From: Lichenicola sp050954785
GTDB lineage: Bacteria > Pseudomonadota > Alphaproteobacteria > Acetobacterales > Acetobacteraceae
Length of the DNA stretch: 39,049 nucleotides
Direction of reading: 5' to 3'
Assembly (NCBI GenBank): GCA_050954785.1
Contig: JBPBQO010000147.1
Coordinates: forward strand, 1-39,049
The notes under the pieces were generated by a model. It saw only the letters and a list, made by a program, of their open reading frames with translations, did not search any database and was not told where the DNA came from. This document shows, piece after piece, positions 7,526 to 15,118 of the stretch. How positions within the stretch are numbered: position 1 is the stretch's first letter; each line of letters opens with the position of its first letter. The translations under genes and the position numbers were made by a program.

Positions 7526-8002
7526 ATGAAGGACAAGGGACGCATGCCGGTACATCTGGCGATGGATACCGATCTGGGGCCGGCAACCGGCGACGATGGC
7601 GGCGGCGACTACACGAGCACCACGCGCGACATCAAGGTGAGCGTGCGGTCGTTCTTCCTCGAGGACCAGTCGCAGCCGGACGACCGGCAATATCTCTGGG
7701 CCTACCGGATCCGCATCGAGAACCAGGGCCGGGAGAATGTCAGGCTGCTGCGCCGGACCTGGCAGATCACCGACGCCACCGGCCGCATCCAGCACGTGCA
7801 GGGCGAGGGCGTGGTCGGCGAACAGCCGCAGCTCGATCCGGGCGAGGCGTTCGAATACACGTCGGGCACGCCGCTCGAGACGCCGTCCGGCTTCATGTCC
7901 GGCGCCTACCATATGGTGTCCACAGCGTCCGGCGAGCGATTCGACGTAGTGATCCCGGTCTTCAGCCTGGACAGCCCGCATCAGCCCGGCATCGTCCATT
8001 AG
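7526..8002 (+). CDS. apaG: ApaG domain protein
   Basis: This 158-residue protein carries the ApaG immunoglobulin-like beta-sandwich. Visible blocks are STTRDIKVSVRSFFLEDQS, then YLWAYRIRIENQG, TWQITDATG, VVGEQPQLDPGEAFEYTSG, and TPSGFMSGAYHMVS near the end. These are characteristic of the CorD/ApaG family. The biochemical role is not settled; ApaG has been linked to divalent-cation tolerance and nucleotide metabolism in enterobacteria. The ATG at 7526 follows GAAGGGG. The gene starts 43 bases after metZ and is probably cotranscribed. The first 35 residues, with an acidic Asp/Gly-rich run, are longer than in typical ApaG (about 125-130 residues) and probably unstructured. Confidence 0.9.
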   Translation: MKDKGRMPVHLAMDTDLGPATGDDGGGDYTSTTRDIKVSVRSFFLEDQSQPDDRQYLWAYRIRIENQGRENVRLLRRTWQITDATGRIQHVQGEGVVGEQPQLDPGEAFEYTSGTPLETPSGFMSGAYHMVSTASGERFDVVIPVFSLDSPHQPGIVH

Positions 8003-8006
8003 AATA

Positions 8007-8840
8007 ATGAGCAATATGACGCGCCGGTTCGGACGATACGAAACCCATCTGCTGTGCGACGGCGTGTTCAGGGCACCTGCCGACATACTCGTGCATATGG
8101 GTGGCGAGGATGCCCGGCGGCAGGCGATCGAACGCCTGGGCAAGCCCGAGATCCAGATCGACGTGAACTGCTTCGTGCTTCGCAGCGCCGACGGCATCAC
8201 CTTGATCGATACCGGAGCCGGCAGTGTCTGGGGACCGACGTTCGGCCAGGCGCGCCTGGCAATGGGCGAGCTCGGCATCGCGCCGGCGCAGGTCGATCGC
8301 GTCCTGCTCACCCATCTTCACGATGACCACGCCCTCGGCTTGTTCGACGGCGATGCCGCCTACTTCCCGAATGCCCAGATCTTGGTTCCGCACATCGACC
8401 TTGCCTACTTCACCGATGCAAAGGCCCTGGAGGCTACCCCAGAGGCCGGGCGCGGCGCCTTTGCCATCGCGTCGAAGCTGCAGGATGTCTATGGCGACCG
8501 GATCCAGGAGATCGCCGAGGGTCCGGTGCTGGACGGCATCGAGGCCCGGGCCCTGCCGGGCCATACGCCTGGGCATACCGGCTATCTGCTGCACGATAGC
8601 GTCCGCAGCCTGATGATCTGGGCGGATACGCTGCACGTGGCCGAGATCCAGCCGGAAGATCCGGCGATCGGGCTGGTGTTCGATCTCGATTCCGCCATGG
8701 CAGCCCGGACGCGCCTCTCCCAGCTGGAGCAGGCAGCCGAAGCGGGCTGGGTTGTCGCAGGCGGTCATATCACTGGTTTCAACCAGGTCGAACGGGCCGG
8801 CAACGGCTTCCGGATCGTTCCCGTTCAGAGCCCGACTTGA
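8007..8840 (+). CDS. MBL-fold metallo-hydrolase
   Basis: A 277-residue metallo-beta-lactamase-fold hydrolase with all expected metal ligands: HLHDDH (His103, His105, Asp107, His108), the GHTPGHTGY histidine, the Asp of WADTLH, and the last His of AGGHITGF. Together these give a two-metal site. The N-terminal pattern NCFVLRSADGITLIDTGAG and the PGHTPGH motif place it near the lactonase/aryl-sulfatase-like group of this superfamily; the natural substrate is unknown. It begins 4 bases after apaG and overlaps the folE start (TGATG), so it is embedded in the metZ-apaG-folE operon and likely translated by coupling. Confidence 0.88.
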   Translation: MSNMTRRFGRYETHLLCDGVFRAPADILVHMGGEDARRQAIERLGKPEIQIDVNCFVLRSADGITLIDTGAGSVWGPTFGQARLAMGELGIAPAQVDRVLLTHLHDDHALGLFDGDAAYFPNAQILVPHIDLAYFTDAKALEATPEAGRGAFAIASKLQDVYGDRIQEIAEGPVLDGIEARALPGHTPGHTGYLLHDSVRSLMIWADTLHVAEIQPEDPAIGLVFDLDSAMAARTRLSQLEQAAEAGWVVAGGHITGFNQVERAGNGFRIVPVQSPT

Positions 8841-9457
8841 TGGATAGCAACGACGACACGCTGACCGATCGCCCCAGCCAGGCGGAAGCCGAGGAAGCCG
8901 TACGCGTCCTGCTGCGCTGGGCCGGCGAGGACCCGGCCCGCGAGGGCCTGCGCGATACGCCGCGACGCGTGGCGCGGTCCTACGACGAATTCTACCAGGG
9001 CTATGCCGAGGATCCGGCGGAGATGCTCAACCGCACCTTCGCCGAGGTCGAGGATTACGACGAGATCGTGCTGCTGCGCGACATCCGCTTCGAGAGCCAT
9101 TGCGAGCACCACATGGTGCCGATCATCGGCCGGGCGCACGTGGCCTACCTGCCGCGCCGGCGTGTCGTCGGCATCAGCAAGCTGGCCCGCGTGGTCGATG
9201 TGTATGCCAGGCGGCTGCAGATCCAGGAGCGCCTGACCGCGCAGATCGCCAACACCATCAACGACGTGCTGCAGCCGCACGGGGTCGCGGTCATTCTCGA
9301 AGCCGGCCATCAGTGCATGACCACGCGCGGCGTGCATCGACCCGGCGTGACGATGGTGACCAGCCGGATGCTGGGCGTGTTCCGCAACAACTCGGACACC
9401 CGCAAGGAACTGCTGTCGATGCTCGGCCGCCCATCCGCGGCGACGCCGTTCGACTAA
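8840..9457 (+). CDS. folE: GTP cyclohydrolase I
   Basis: This 205-residue enzyme of folate and tetrahydropterin synthesis converts GTP to 7,8-dihydroneopterin triphosphate. Motifs visible are GEDPAREGLRDTPRRVARS near the start, FESHCEHHMVPIIGRAHVAY with the zinc Cys and His, VGISKLARVVDVYARRLQ, and the second zinc cysteine in EAGHQCMTTRGVHRPG. The C-terminus (NNSDTRKELLSML) is also typical. Length is usual for FolE1. The ATG at 8840 overlaps the TGA of the upstream hydrolase by one base; a TTG one codon earlier is less likely. It is the last gene of the metZ operon, followed by a convergent hairpin. Confidence 0.95.
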   Translation: MDSNDDTLTDRPSQAEAEEAVRVLLRWAGEDPAREGLRDTPRRVARSYDEFYQGYAEDPAEMLNRTFAEVEDYDEIVLLRDIRFESHCEHHMVPIIGRAHVAYLPRRRVVGISKLARVVDVYARRLQIQERLTAQIANTINDVLQPHGVAVILEAGHQCMTTRGVHRPGVTMVTSRMLGVFRNNSDTRKELLSMLGRPSAATPFD

Positions 9458-9466
9458 GACTGAAGC

Positions 9467-9500
9467 CGTCCCGCCCGAGGATCGCTCCTTGCGCGGGACG
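9467..9500. terminator. Hairpin between convergent folE and POTRA genes
   Basis: CGTCCCGC (9467-9474) pairs perfectly with GCGGGACG (9493-9500) around an 18-base loop, in the 62-base gap between two convergent stop codons. There is no U-tract on either side, so termination strength is uncertain, but symmetry and placement suggest a bidirectional terminator. Confidence 0.45.
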
Positions 9501-9519
9501 ACGACGGGACCTTGTTCGA

Positions 9520-10140
9520 TCAGTCGTCGGCCTTCTCGACTACCTTGAACACCATGTCGACATGTTGCGGTGTCGTATTGGTCCAGTCGGTGCTGACCGT
9601 CGAGCCGATGTTGGACTTTTTGTAGAGCGCCGAGATCGCGTCCTGGGCTGCCTTGATCGCCTCGTTGGTGACGGTCTGGCCCGACTTGATGTTGGCCGCG
9701 GCCAGGATGGCGGGTGTCTTGATCCTGGCATTTCCCGTTACGCTGACATGATCGACGGTGATGCCGACATGGACGACGGTCGGGGCCAGCGGTGCCTGCT
9801 CGACAAAGGTGTAGGCGACGATCGCCTTGGTATGATGAATGATGGTCATGCTCTGGGTGATGTTGGTACCGACATTATGCTTCTGGTACACCTGCCCGAT
9901 CGCAGCCACGTTCTCCTTTGCCCCGGCCTGGTCGATCATCTGGCCGACCTGCACCGGCAGTGCTGCCAGCAGTTCCGCCGTCGGCACCTGGACGTTGCCC
10001 TTGAAGGTCACCTTGGACAGCGTGTAGCTGCCGGTCGCGGCCTTGTCCTGCGCATGGGCAGCGGTCAGCGTCACCGGCATCGCCAGGGGGACGGCCGCGC
10101 AGCCGAGCAGCACGGCCAGGAACTTTCCAGTCTTCATCAT
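9520..10140 (-). CDS. Exported protein made of two POTRA-like repeats, without a beta-barrel
   Basis: A 206-residue protein with a Sec signal peptide (positive MMKTGKF, hydrophobic core, cleavage near AAHAQ). Two repeats follow. The first is YTLSKVTFKGNVQVPTAELL with the helix IGQVYQKHNVG. The second is VDHVSVTGNARIKTPAILAA with AIKAAQDAISALYKKSNIGS. Each has the beta-alpha-alpha-beta-beta plan and FxGN-x(6)-L pattern of POTRA domains as in BamA/TpsB/ShlB proteins. The protein ends after the second repeat, so the C-terminal outer-membrane barrel is absent. It probably acts in the periplasm as a protein-protein interaction module. It lies 14 bases downstream of cyanase in the same direction. 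POTRA assignment is by eye from the pattern; the cellular role is unknown. Confidence 0.65.
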   Translation of the reverse strand: MMKTGKFLAVLLGCAAVPLAMPVTLTAAHAQDKAATGSYTLSKVTFKGNVQVPTAELLAALPVQVGQMIDQAGAKENVAAIGQVYQKHNVGTNITQSMTIIHHTKAIVAYTFVEQAPLAPTVVHVGITVDHVSVTGNARIKTPAILAAANIKSGQTVTNEAIKAAQDAISALYKKSNIGSTVSTDWTNTTPQHVDMVFKVVEKADD

Positions 10141-10154
10141 CGATTCTCTTTCGT

Positions 10155-10604
10155 TCAGTAGGATTTATACGGAAGGAACTTGCCGCTCATGGTGATGGCG
10201 ACGCGATCACCGGCATTGTTCGGCTCCCGCTGCATGTCCATCCGGAAATCGATGGCGCTCATGATGCCGTCGCCGAATTCCTCGTGGATCAACGCCTTGA
10301 AGGTGGTGCCATACACCGAGACCAGCTCATAGAACCGGTAAATGAGCGGATCGGTCGGCACCGCAGTCGGCAACGACCCGCGATAGGGCGGCACCTGCAG
10401 CAGCTTGATCTCGAACGGATCGAGGCCGAGCTTGCCGCCGATCGCCTCGGCTGCCTGTTTCGGCAACGTCATCTGCCCGAGCAGGCCCGCGGTCACGAAC
10501 TCTTTCGACAGATCTTCGGCCAGAGCCGCCAGTTCCGACCAAGACAAATCCTGCTCGATCTTGATGCGGACGATCTTTTCGGTCAGTTCCAGACGTGTCG
10601 TCAT
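10155..10604 (-). CDS. cynS: Cyanase (cyanate hydratase)
   Basis: A 149-residue cytoplasmic enzyme that decomposes cyanate with bicarbonate to ammonia and carbon dioxide. The N-terminal helical domain (residues 1-80) contains LSWSELAALAEDLSKEFVTA and GLDPFEIKLLQVPPYRGSLP. The C-terminal dimerisation domain contains IYRFYELVSVYGTTFKALIH and GIMSAIDFRMDMQRE. The catalytic triad equivalent to Arg96, Glu99 and Ser122 of the E. coli enzyme is present as Arg90, Glu93 and Ser116. I chose the ATG at 10604, which gives the usual length and lies 46 bases from the divergent acetyltransferase. The POTRA-like protein gene follows in the same transcript. No CynR-like regulator or carbonic anhydrase is adjacent. 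Confidence 0.95.
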   Translation of the reverse strand: MTTRLELTEKIVRIKIEQDLSWSELAALAEDLSKEFVTAGLLGQMTLPKQAAEAIGGKLGLDPFEIKLLQVPPYRGSLPTAVPTDPLIYRFYELVSVYGTTFKALIHEEFGDGIMSAIDFRMDMQREPNNAGDRVAITMSGKFLPYKSY

Positions 10605-10650
10605 GGGTCGTATCCAATTGGTTGGACGGATTGAACGAGGAGCGCCGGCG

Positions 10651-11124
10651 ATGGTCAATGCAGCCCGGCTGCTGGCACTCAACAACGCCCATGCCGAGCA
10701 GACGTCGCTGCTCGGCCCGGTGCGCCTGCAGCGGATGATCGCCGGCGCGTTCCGGGTCGCCACGATCGGCGACATCGAGTGCTTCCTGATCGCGTTCGAC
10801 CAGGACGCCGACTACGACAGCCCCAACTTCCTCTGGCTACGCGCGCGTCACGACCGCTTCGTCTATGTCGACCGGATCGTTACCGCACCCGAAGCGCGAA
10901 ACCGTGGCCATGCTGCCCGCCTGTATCGCGACCTGTTCGCGCAAGGCACGGTGGCGGGCCACGACCGGGTGCTGTGCGAGGTCAACCGCGTGCCGCCCAA
11001 TCCCGGATCGGACGCGTTCCACGAGCGCCTGGGCTTTACCGAAATCGGCCAGGCCACATCCGCCGCCGGCAAAACCGTCCGCTATCTCGAGCGGCGCCTG
11101 ACCCCGGCGGACCAGACCGGCTAG
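10651..11124 (+). CDS. GNAT-family N-acetyltransferase
   Basis: This 157-residue protein has a GNAT core. The central strand FVYVDRIVTAPEARNRGHAA carries the acetyl-CoA pyrophosphate-binding R-x-x-G-x-A signature. RLYRDLFAQGTVAGHDRVLC, then EVNRVPPNPGSDAFHERLGF and a final LERRL strand follow. The EVN-PPNPGSDAFHxRLGF segment resembles GNAT proteins often annotated as predicted acetyltransferases of unknown substrate. The ATG at 10651 follows CGAGGAG. The gene is divergent from cynS. Its stop codon interlocks with that of moaB: both TAG codons use the palindrome CTAG at 11121-11124. Confidence 0.85.
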   Translation: MVNAARLLALNNAHAEQTSLLGPVRLQRMIAGAFRVATIGDIECFLIAFDQDADYDSPNFLWLRARHDRFVYVDRIVTAPEARNRGHAARLYRDLFAQGTVAGHDRVLCEVNRVPPNPGSDAFHERLGFTEIGQATSAAGKTVRYLERRLTPADQTG

Positions 11125-11657
11125 CGCATATGCTCCTTCAGGCGGGGCATGAGTTCGACGAAGTTGCAGGGCGCGTGGCGGCTGTCGAGCTGCCAGACCA
11201 GGATGTCGTCCCAGCCGTCCTTCACCGCCCCGGTGCTGCCGGGCAGCGCGAACAGGTAGGTGCCGTTGGCAACGCCGGCGATCGCCCGCGACTGAATCGT
11301 GGAGGTGCCGATCTTCTGGTAGCTGAGCATCCGGAACAGCTCGCCGAACCCCTCGATCTTTTTCTCGACCACCCGGTCATAGGCTTCGGGCGTAACGTCG
11401 CGACCGGTGACGCCGGTGCCGCCGGTGCTGATCACCACGTCGATCTCGGGATCGGCGATCCAGCCGCGCAGCCGCTCGGCGATGCCGCCGGCATCGTCGG
11501 GTTCGATCGCACGATCGGCCAGCACATGGCCGGCGGCCTCGACACGGGCGGCAAGGATGTCGCCGGAGGTGTCGTTGGCCGTGGTTCGCGTGTCCGACAC
11601 GGTCAGGACGGCGATGCGGACGGGAAGGAAGGTTCTGGCAAGATCGAGACGTGACAT
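11121..11657 (-). CDS. moaB: Molybdenum cofactor biosynthesis protein B
   Basis: A 178-residue MoaB/MogA-type protein that binds molybdopterin and acts in molybdenum cofactor assembly (adenylylation step). Family motifs include VRIAVLTVSDTRTTANDTSG, then DVVISTGGTGVTGRDVTPEA, with the substrate-binding TGGTG and DVTPEA loops. EKKIEGFGELFRMLSYQKIG, then SRAIAGVANGTYLFALPGST follow. Length is as expected for MoaB. It lies 33 bases downstream of the siroheme-synthase-like gene in the same direction and is convergent with the GNAT gene, sharing four bases. Confidence 0.93.
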   Translation of the reverse strand: MSRLDLARTFLPVRIAVLTVSDTRTTANDTSGDILAARVEAAGHVLADRAIEPDDAGGIAERLRGWIADPEIDVVISTGGTGVTGRDVTPEAYDRVVEKKIEGFGELFRMLSYQKIGTSTIQSRAIAGVANGTYLFALPGSTGAVKDGWDDILVWQLDSRHAPCNFVELMPRLKEHMR

Positions 11658-11690
11658 GGACGAGACATCAGCAACGCCGCGGGCCGGGCG

Positions 11691-12605
11691 TCAATCCACT
11701 AAGGCCCGCACGCCGGGCACCTCGACGCAGACGTGACCGGCGGCACGCAGCAGGGCAGCCTCATCCGGACGCGGCGACAGGCGCACCAGCTTGCGGCCCT
11801 GCGCGGCCAGTGCCGATAGCCGGGCCACCGCATCCTCTTGCGTGACCACCAGCCGCGACGCATCCCGACGGGCCAGTTCGAGCACCGCCTCGCTCTCCGA
11901 CGCCTCGTGCACGATCACGTCCGCCTCCCCCAGGAGGCGCAGCGCGCGCAGGGTGAGCAGGTCGGCATCGCCGGGACCCGGATCGACCAGATAGACGATG
12001 CCCTGCTCGGGATGGCGGGCGCTGTCCTCGGCGACGGTCAGCGCCTCGATGTAGGCCGCCTCCGCCTCCGCATCCTGGCCGGCCAGCATGAGCTCCGCGA
12101 TACGGCCGCTGAACGCGGCCTCCAGCATGCGGCGCCGGCGCAGCACATCCGGCAGCCGGCGCCTGGTTTCGGGCTGCATGCGGTCGGCCAGGGACGCCAG
12201 CCGGCCGAAGCCGGGCGGCACCAGCGCCTCGATGCGCGCACGCAGCAGCCGCGCCAGCACCGGAGCGGCGCCGCCCGAGGCGATCGCAATCTGCAGCGGC
12301 GCGCGGGACACCACCGCCGGCGTCGAGTAGCCGGACAGCGACGGACGATCGACCACGTTGAACGGGATGCCGCGCCGCCTGGCTTCCTGCGTCATGGCCA
12401 GCAGCATCGGGTCCGGTGCCTCGGCGCCGACCGCGATCGCGCAGCCATCGAGCATCGACGGCTCGAACGCCGCCGGTTCGTGCCGGACCAGGGCGCCACA
12501 GGCGCGCAGGCTGGCCGCCCGCCGGTCCGCCGCCTCGCCATCGCCGAGCACCAGCGCATGACGGCCGTCGAGATCCAGGAACAGCGGCAGCAACGGCTTC
12601 GGCAT
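11691..12605 (-). CDS. Siroheme synthase N-terminal (precorrin-2 dehydrogenase) domain fused to a truncated methyltransferase domain
   Basis: The first 200 residues match CysG_N/Met8. FLDLDGRHALVLGDGEAADR is the nucleotide-binding segment, FNVVDRPSLSGYSTPAVVSR includes the NVVD aspartate, and APLQIAIASGGAAPVLARLL includes the SGG serine. This part would oxidise precorrin-2 to sirohydrochlorin and might chelate iron. The remainder starts like the SAM-dependent uroporphyrinogen methyltransferase (IVYLVDPGPGDADLLTLRAL), but the SAM-binding KGGDP segment is replaced by the much shorter RLSPRPDE. The chain stops at VPGVRALVD, near where family members continue for about 120 residues. The methyltransferase half is therefore probably inactive. 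The ATG at 12605 is used; an ATG three codons earlier (12614) is possible. It is followed by moaB. Confidence 0.78.
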   Translation of the reverse strand: MPKPLLPLFLDLDGRHALVLGDGEAADRRAASLRACGALVRHEPAAFEPSMLDGCAIAVGAEAPDPMLLAMTQEARRRGIPFNVVDRPSLSGYSTPAVVSRAPLQIAIASGGAAPVLARLLRARIEALVPPGFGRLASLADRMQPETRRRLPDVLRRRRMLEAAFSGRIAELMLAGQDAEAEAAYIEALTVAEDSARHPEQGIVYLVDPGPGDADLLTLRALRLLGEADVIVHEASESEAVLELARRDASRLVVTQEDAVARLSALAAQGRKLVRLSPRPDEAALLRAAGHVCVEVPGVRALVD

Positions 12606-12625
12606 GAATGGCATCCTGCTTTGCG

Positions 12626-12663
12626 TGGTGTCGGGGCGTGGTGTCGGGGCATGGTGTCGGGCA
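12626..12663. repeat. Three tandem copies of a 13-base unit
   Basis: TGGTGTCGGGGCG (12626-12638) and TGGTGTCGGGGCA (12639-12651) are followed by TGGTGTCGGGCA (12652-12663), a copy shortened by one G. The array sits just upstream of the siroheme-synthase-like start in the 157-base gap between two divergent genes. It could be a protein-binding array or slippage-generated; its role is unknown. Confidence 0.75.
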
Positions 12664-12762
12664 GTCGGACTTGGCAACGCTCGTCGCATGGATTGCGAGG
12701 ATGTATGAGCGGCCGGGCGTAACGAACTCCGCCCGACGACAGCAAGCCCAAGGAGAGGCAAG

Positions 12763-13227
12763 TTGACCAGCCGCTATGGACTGGAAATCCGCGCCGCCAC
12801 CGGCGGCGATGCGCCGGGGCTGGTGGAGCTGCTCGGCAGCAACGGCCATGCCATCCCGCCGCGCATCCTGGCGGAACGGCTGGACACGATCCGGCAGGAA
12901 CACGGGACGGTGCTGATCGCGCTCGAATGGGGGCCGCCGAGCGGCGTGGTGGTGCTGCACTGGTATCGAACACTGGAGGCACCGCAACCGATCGCCCAGG
13001 TCACGATGCTGCTGGTCGGCATCGATGAACGTCGGCGCGGCGTCGGCCGGCTGCTGATCAAGGCCGGCTCGCAGGCAGCACGGGTGGCCGGCTGCGGCGC
13101 GCTCGAGTTGCTGGTACCCCTCGAGCAGCCCGGCCTCGCCGCTTTCTGCATGGCGACCGGCTTCACCGAAGCCGGCACCCGGTTCTCCAGGGCGCTGCGG
13201 AAAGGCCTGAAGGCGGAACAGACATGA
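12763..13227 (+). CDS. GNAT-family N-acetyltransferase
   Basis: This 154-residue protein starts with the typical GNAT opening LEIRAATGGDAPGLVELL. It continues with VTMLLVGIDERRRGVGRLLI, whose R-R-x-G-x-G loop binds acetyl-CoA, and ends with LAAFCMATGFTEAGTRFSR. The start is a TTG at 12763 preceded by AGGAG seven bases away; no ATG is better placed. The last four bases overlap the acyltransferase start (ATGA), so the two are translationally coupled. Substrate unknown. Confidence 0.83.
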   Translation: MTSRYGLEIRAATGGDAPGLVELLGSNGHAIPPRILAERLDTIRQEHGTVLIALEWGPPSGVVVLHWYRTLEAPQPIAQVTMLLVGIDERRRGVGRLLIKAGSQAARVAGCGALELLVPLEQPGLAAFCMATGFTEAGTRFSRALRKGLKAEQT

Positions 13228-14399
13228 GAGACAATGCAATGAGTGTCGGCATCAGAAACCGGCGGATCGACCTGATCCGTGGCATCTCGATTTTGCTGGT
13301 GCTGCTGCATCATTTCAATATCGCCTATCACCTGCCGGACACGCTGCTCGGCACGATCCTGACGCCCGGCGGCGTCCGCGCGATCGTCAGGAACGGCAAT
13401 TACGGCGTCACGATGTTTTTCGTGATCTCCGGTTTCCTGATCACCTCCAACGCACGGAAACGCTGGGGTGAACTCGCGCGCATCGGCATGCGCACGTTCT
13501 ACGGCCTGCGCGTCGCCCGGATCGTTCCATGCCTGCTGCTCCTGCTCGTCTCGGTCGACGTGCTGGCATTCGGCGGCCTGTCGATGTTCCGGAGCCATGC
13601 CGGGGAAAACGCTGCACCGTTCTCGATGCTGCTGGTCAATCTGGCAGCACTCACCTTCTGGATGAACGTGCTTCTCGCGCAGTCGGGGTGGGTGAATTAC
13701 CCGCTCGGCGTGCTCTGGTCATTGTCGATCGAGGAGGTGTTCTACATCAGCTTCCCGATCATCTGCCTCGTGCTACGGCGTGACCGGTTCATCGCGGCGT
13801 TCTGGCTCGCGATCGTCGCGATCGGCCCGTTCTACCGATTGGCTCATCAGGATGACGAATCCGGTTTCCTGTACGCCTATTTCGCATCGTTCGACGGCAT
13901 CGCCATCGGGTGCTGCACGGCTTTGCTGGCACGGCGCGTCAGGCTCGACGGCATGGCCGCACGACTGCTGCAGCCGGCAATAATAGCCGGCATGGTGTTT
14001 CTCTATCTTATCCGTTCCATCGGCGAGACCAACGTCTACGGCGTGACCCTGATGGCGCTCGGTACCGCAACGTTGCTGCTTGCGGCCAATACCAATCCGT
14101 CGGGTCCTGTGGCCAGCCGGAACAGTGGCTTGCGCCTGGTCGAATGGTTCGGCCGGCTCAGCTACGAACTCTATCTGTTCCACCTGATCGTGCTCGGGCT
14201 GATACGGACACTGTTGCCGCCACCGACCGTTGCCGGACAGGAGAAGTTGCTGCTGCTGGCGGTGTTCCTGGCTTTGTCGGCCACACTCGCCACAGTCATC
14301 GGCCGCTTCTACGCGGAACCGCTCAACCGACGCATCCGCCGGCTTCTGGTAGTCGATCGCATACGAACCGACCCGGTGCTGGCCCGTTCCGCAAGCTGA
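13224..14399 (+). CDS. Membrane acyltransferase family 3 (OafA/NodX-like)
   Basis: A 391-residue integral membrane protein. It opens with RRIDLIRGISILLVLLHHFN, matching the family start (LDxLRGxAxLxVxxxH) with the proposed catalytic His in the first membrane helix. YGVTMFFVISGFLITSNARK (the FFVxSGFL motif) and VLWSLSIEEVFYISFPIICL (the LW-L-x-E-E motif) follow. About ten hydrophobic helices can be counted. Family members O-acylate cell-surface sugars such as lipopolysaccharide, peptidoglycan or polysaccharide. The acceptor here is unknown and no sugar gene cluster is adjacent. It overlaps the preceding GNAT gene by four bases and is followed two bases later by the HAD gene. Confidence 0.9.
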   Translation: MRDNAMSVGIRNRRIDLIRGISILLVLLHHFNIAYHLPDTLLGTILTPGGVRAIVRNGNYGVTMFFVISGFLITSNARKRWGELARIGMRTFYGLRVARIVPCLLLLLVSVDVLAFGGLSMFRSHAGENAAPFSMLLVNLAALTFWMNVLLAQSGWVNYPLGVLWSLSIEEVFYISFPIICLVLRRDRFIAAFWLAIVAIGPFYRLAHQDDESGFLYAYFASFDGIAIGCCTALLARRVRLDGMAARLLQPAIIAGMVFLYLIRSIGETNVYGVTLMALGTATLLLAANTNPSGPVASRNSGLRLVEWFGRLSYELYLFHLIVLGLIRTLLPPPTVAGQEKLLLLAVFLALSATLATVIGRFYAEPLNRRIRRLLVVDRIRTDPVLARSAS

Positions 14400-14401
14400 C
14401 A

Positions 14402-15103
14402 ATGAACGGTGGGATCATGTTCGGCTGGGGCAAACCGAAACGGCCGAAGGTGATCGCTTTCGATATCGTGGGAACCGTGTTCCCGCTGGCGCCGCTCCGG
14501 CCATCGATCCAGGCACTCGGTCTGCCGGCGGGCGCGCTGGAGGGCTGGTTCGCGGCTGGCTTGCGCGACGCCTTCGCCCTCTCTGCCGCCGGTGACTTCA
14601 AGCCGTTCGCGACCGTGCTCGAAAGCGCGCTGGACGAGGTATTGGTCCAGCATGGCGTGGTGCCGGCCGCGAGCGCACGCACCACGCTGATGGAACATTT
14701 CAAGCATTTGCCGGCACGGCCCGATGCGAGGGAAGCATTCGAGATCGCGGTGCGGGCAGGCAAGCCGATCATCGCGCTGAGCAATGGATCCAGCGCCACG
14801 ACCCGGTCGCTGCTGAAAAACGCCGGACTGGACAAGCTGGTCGCGCATGTCGTGTCCGTCGACGACGTCAGGCTGTTCAAGCCTCGGCGCGAAATCTATG
14901 ACCGTGCGGTCAGGATTGCCAAGGTGAAGCGTCACCGTCTTGCCCTGGTTGCGGTGCATTCGTGGGACATCAACGGCGCCAAGGCCGCTGGCCTGACCAC
15001 GGCCTACGTGTCGGCGGACCGCCCCTTCTCGTCGGTCATGCGGACACCCGACGTGGAAGCACCTTCGCTCTCGGATGCCGTTCGGAAATTGACGGCATTG
15101 TAG
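14402..15103 (+). CDS. HAD-superfamily hydrolase, haloacid dehalogenase type II-like
   Basis: A 233-residue HAD protein. The nucleophile motif is VIAFDIVGTVFPLAP with Asp21 and the FDxxGT pattern. Motif II is IIALSNGSSATTRSLLKNAG. The lysine motif is VSVDDVRLFKPRREIYDRA. Motif III is LVAVHSWDINGAKAAGL, which matches the HAWD-x-GA-x-AG pattern of (S)-2-haloacid dehalogenases rather than phosphatases. The dehalogenase substrate is inferred by motif only. Two in-frame ATGs (14402, 14417) are possible; the second has GGTGGG upstream at short spacing. It follows the acyltransferase by two bases, so it is probably in the same transcript, though a functional link is not evident. Confidence 0.82.
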   Translation: MNGGIMFGWGKPKRPKVIAFDIVGTVFPLAPLRPSIQALGLPAGALEGWFAAGLRDAFALSAAGDFKPFATVLESALDEVLVQHGVVPAASARTTLMEHFKHLPARPDAREAFEIAVRAGKPIIALSNGSSATTRSLLKNAGLDKLVAHVVSVDDVRLFKPRREIYDRAVRIAKVKRHRLALVAVHSWDINGAKAAGLTTAYVSADRPFSSVMRTPDVEAPSLSDAVRKLTAL

Positions 15104-15118
15104 GACACGATTGCGGGT

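Noticed and set aside
12761..12775. Possible ATG start for the second GNAT gene
   Set aside because: No in-frame ATG is placed near the strong AGGAG; the TTG at 12763 fits the ribosome site and the GNAT N-terminus.
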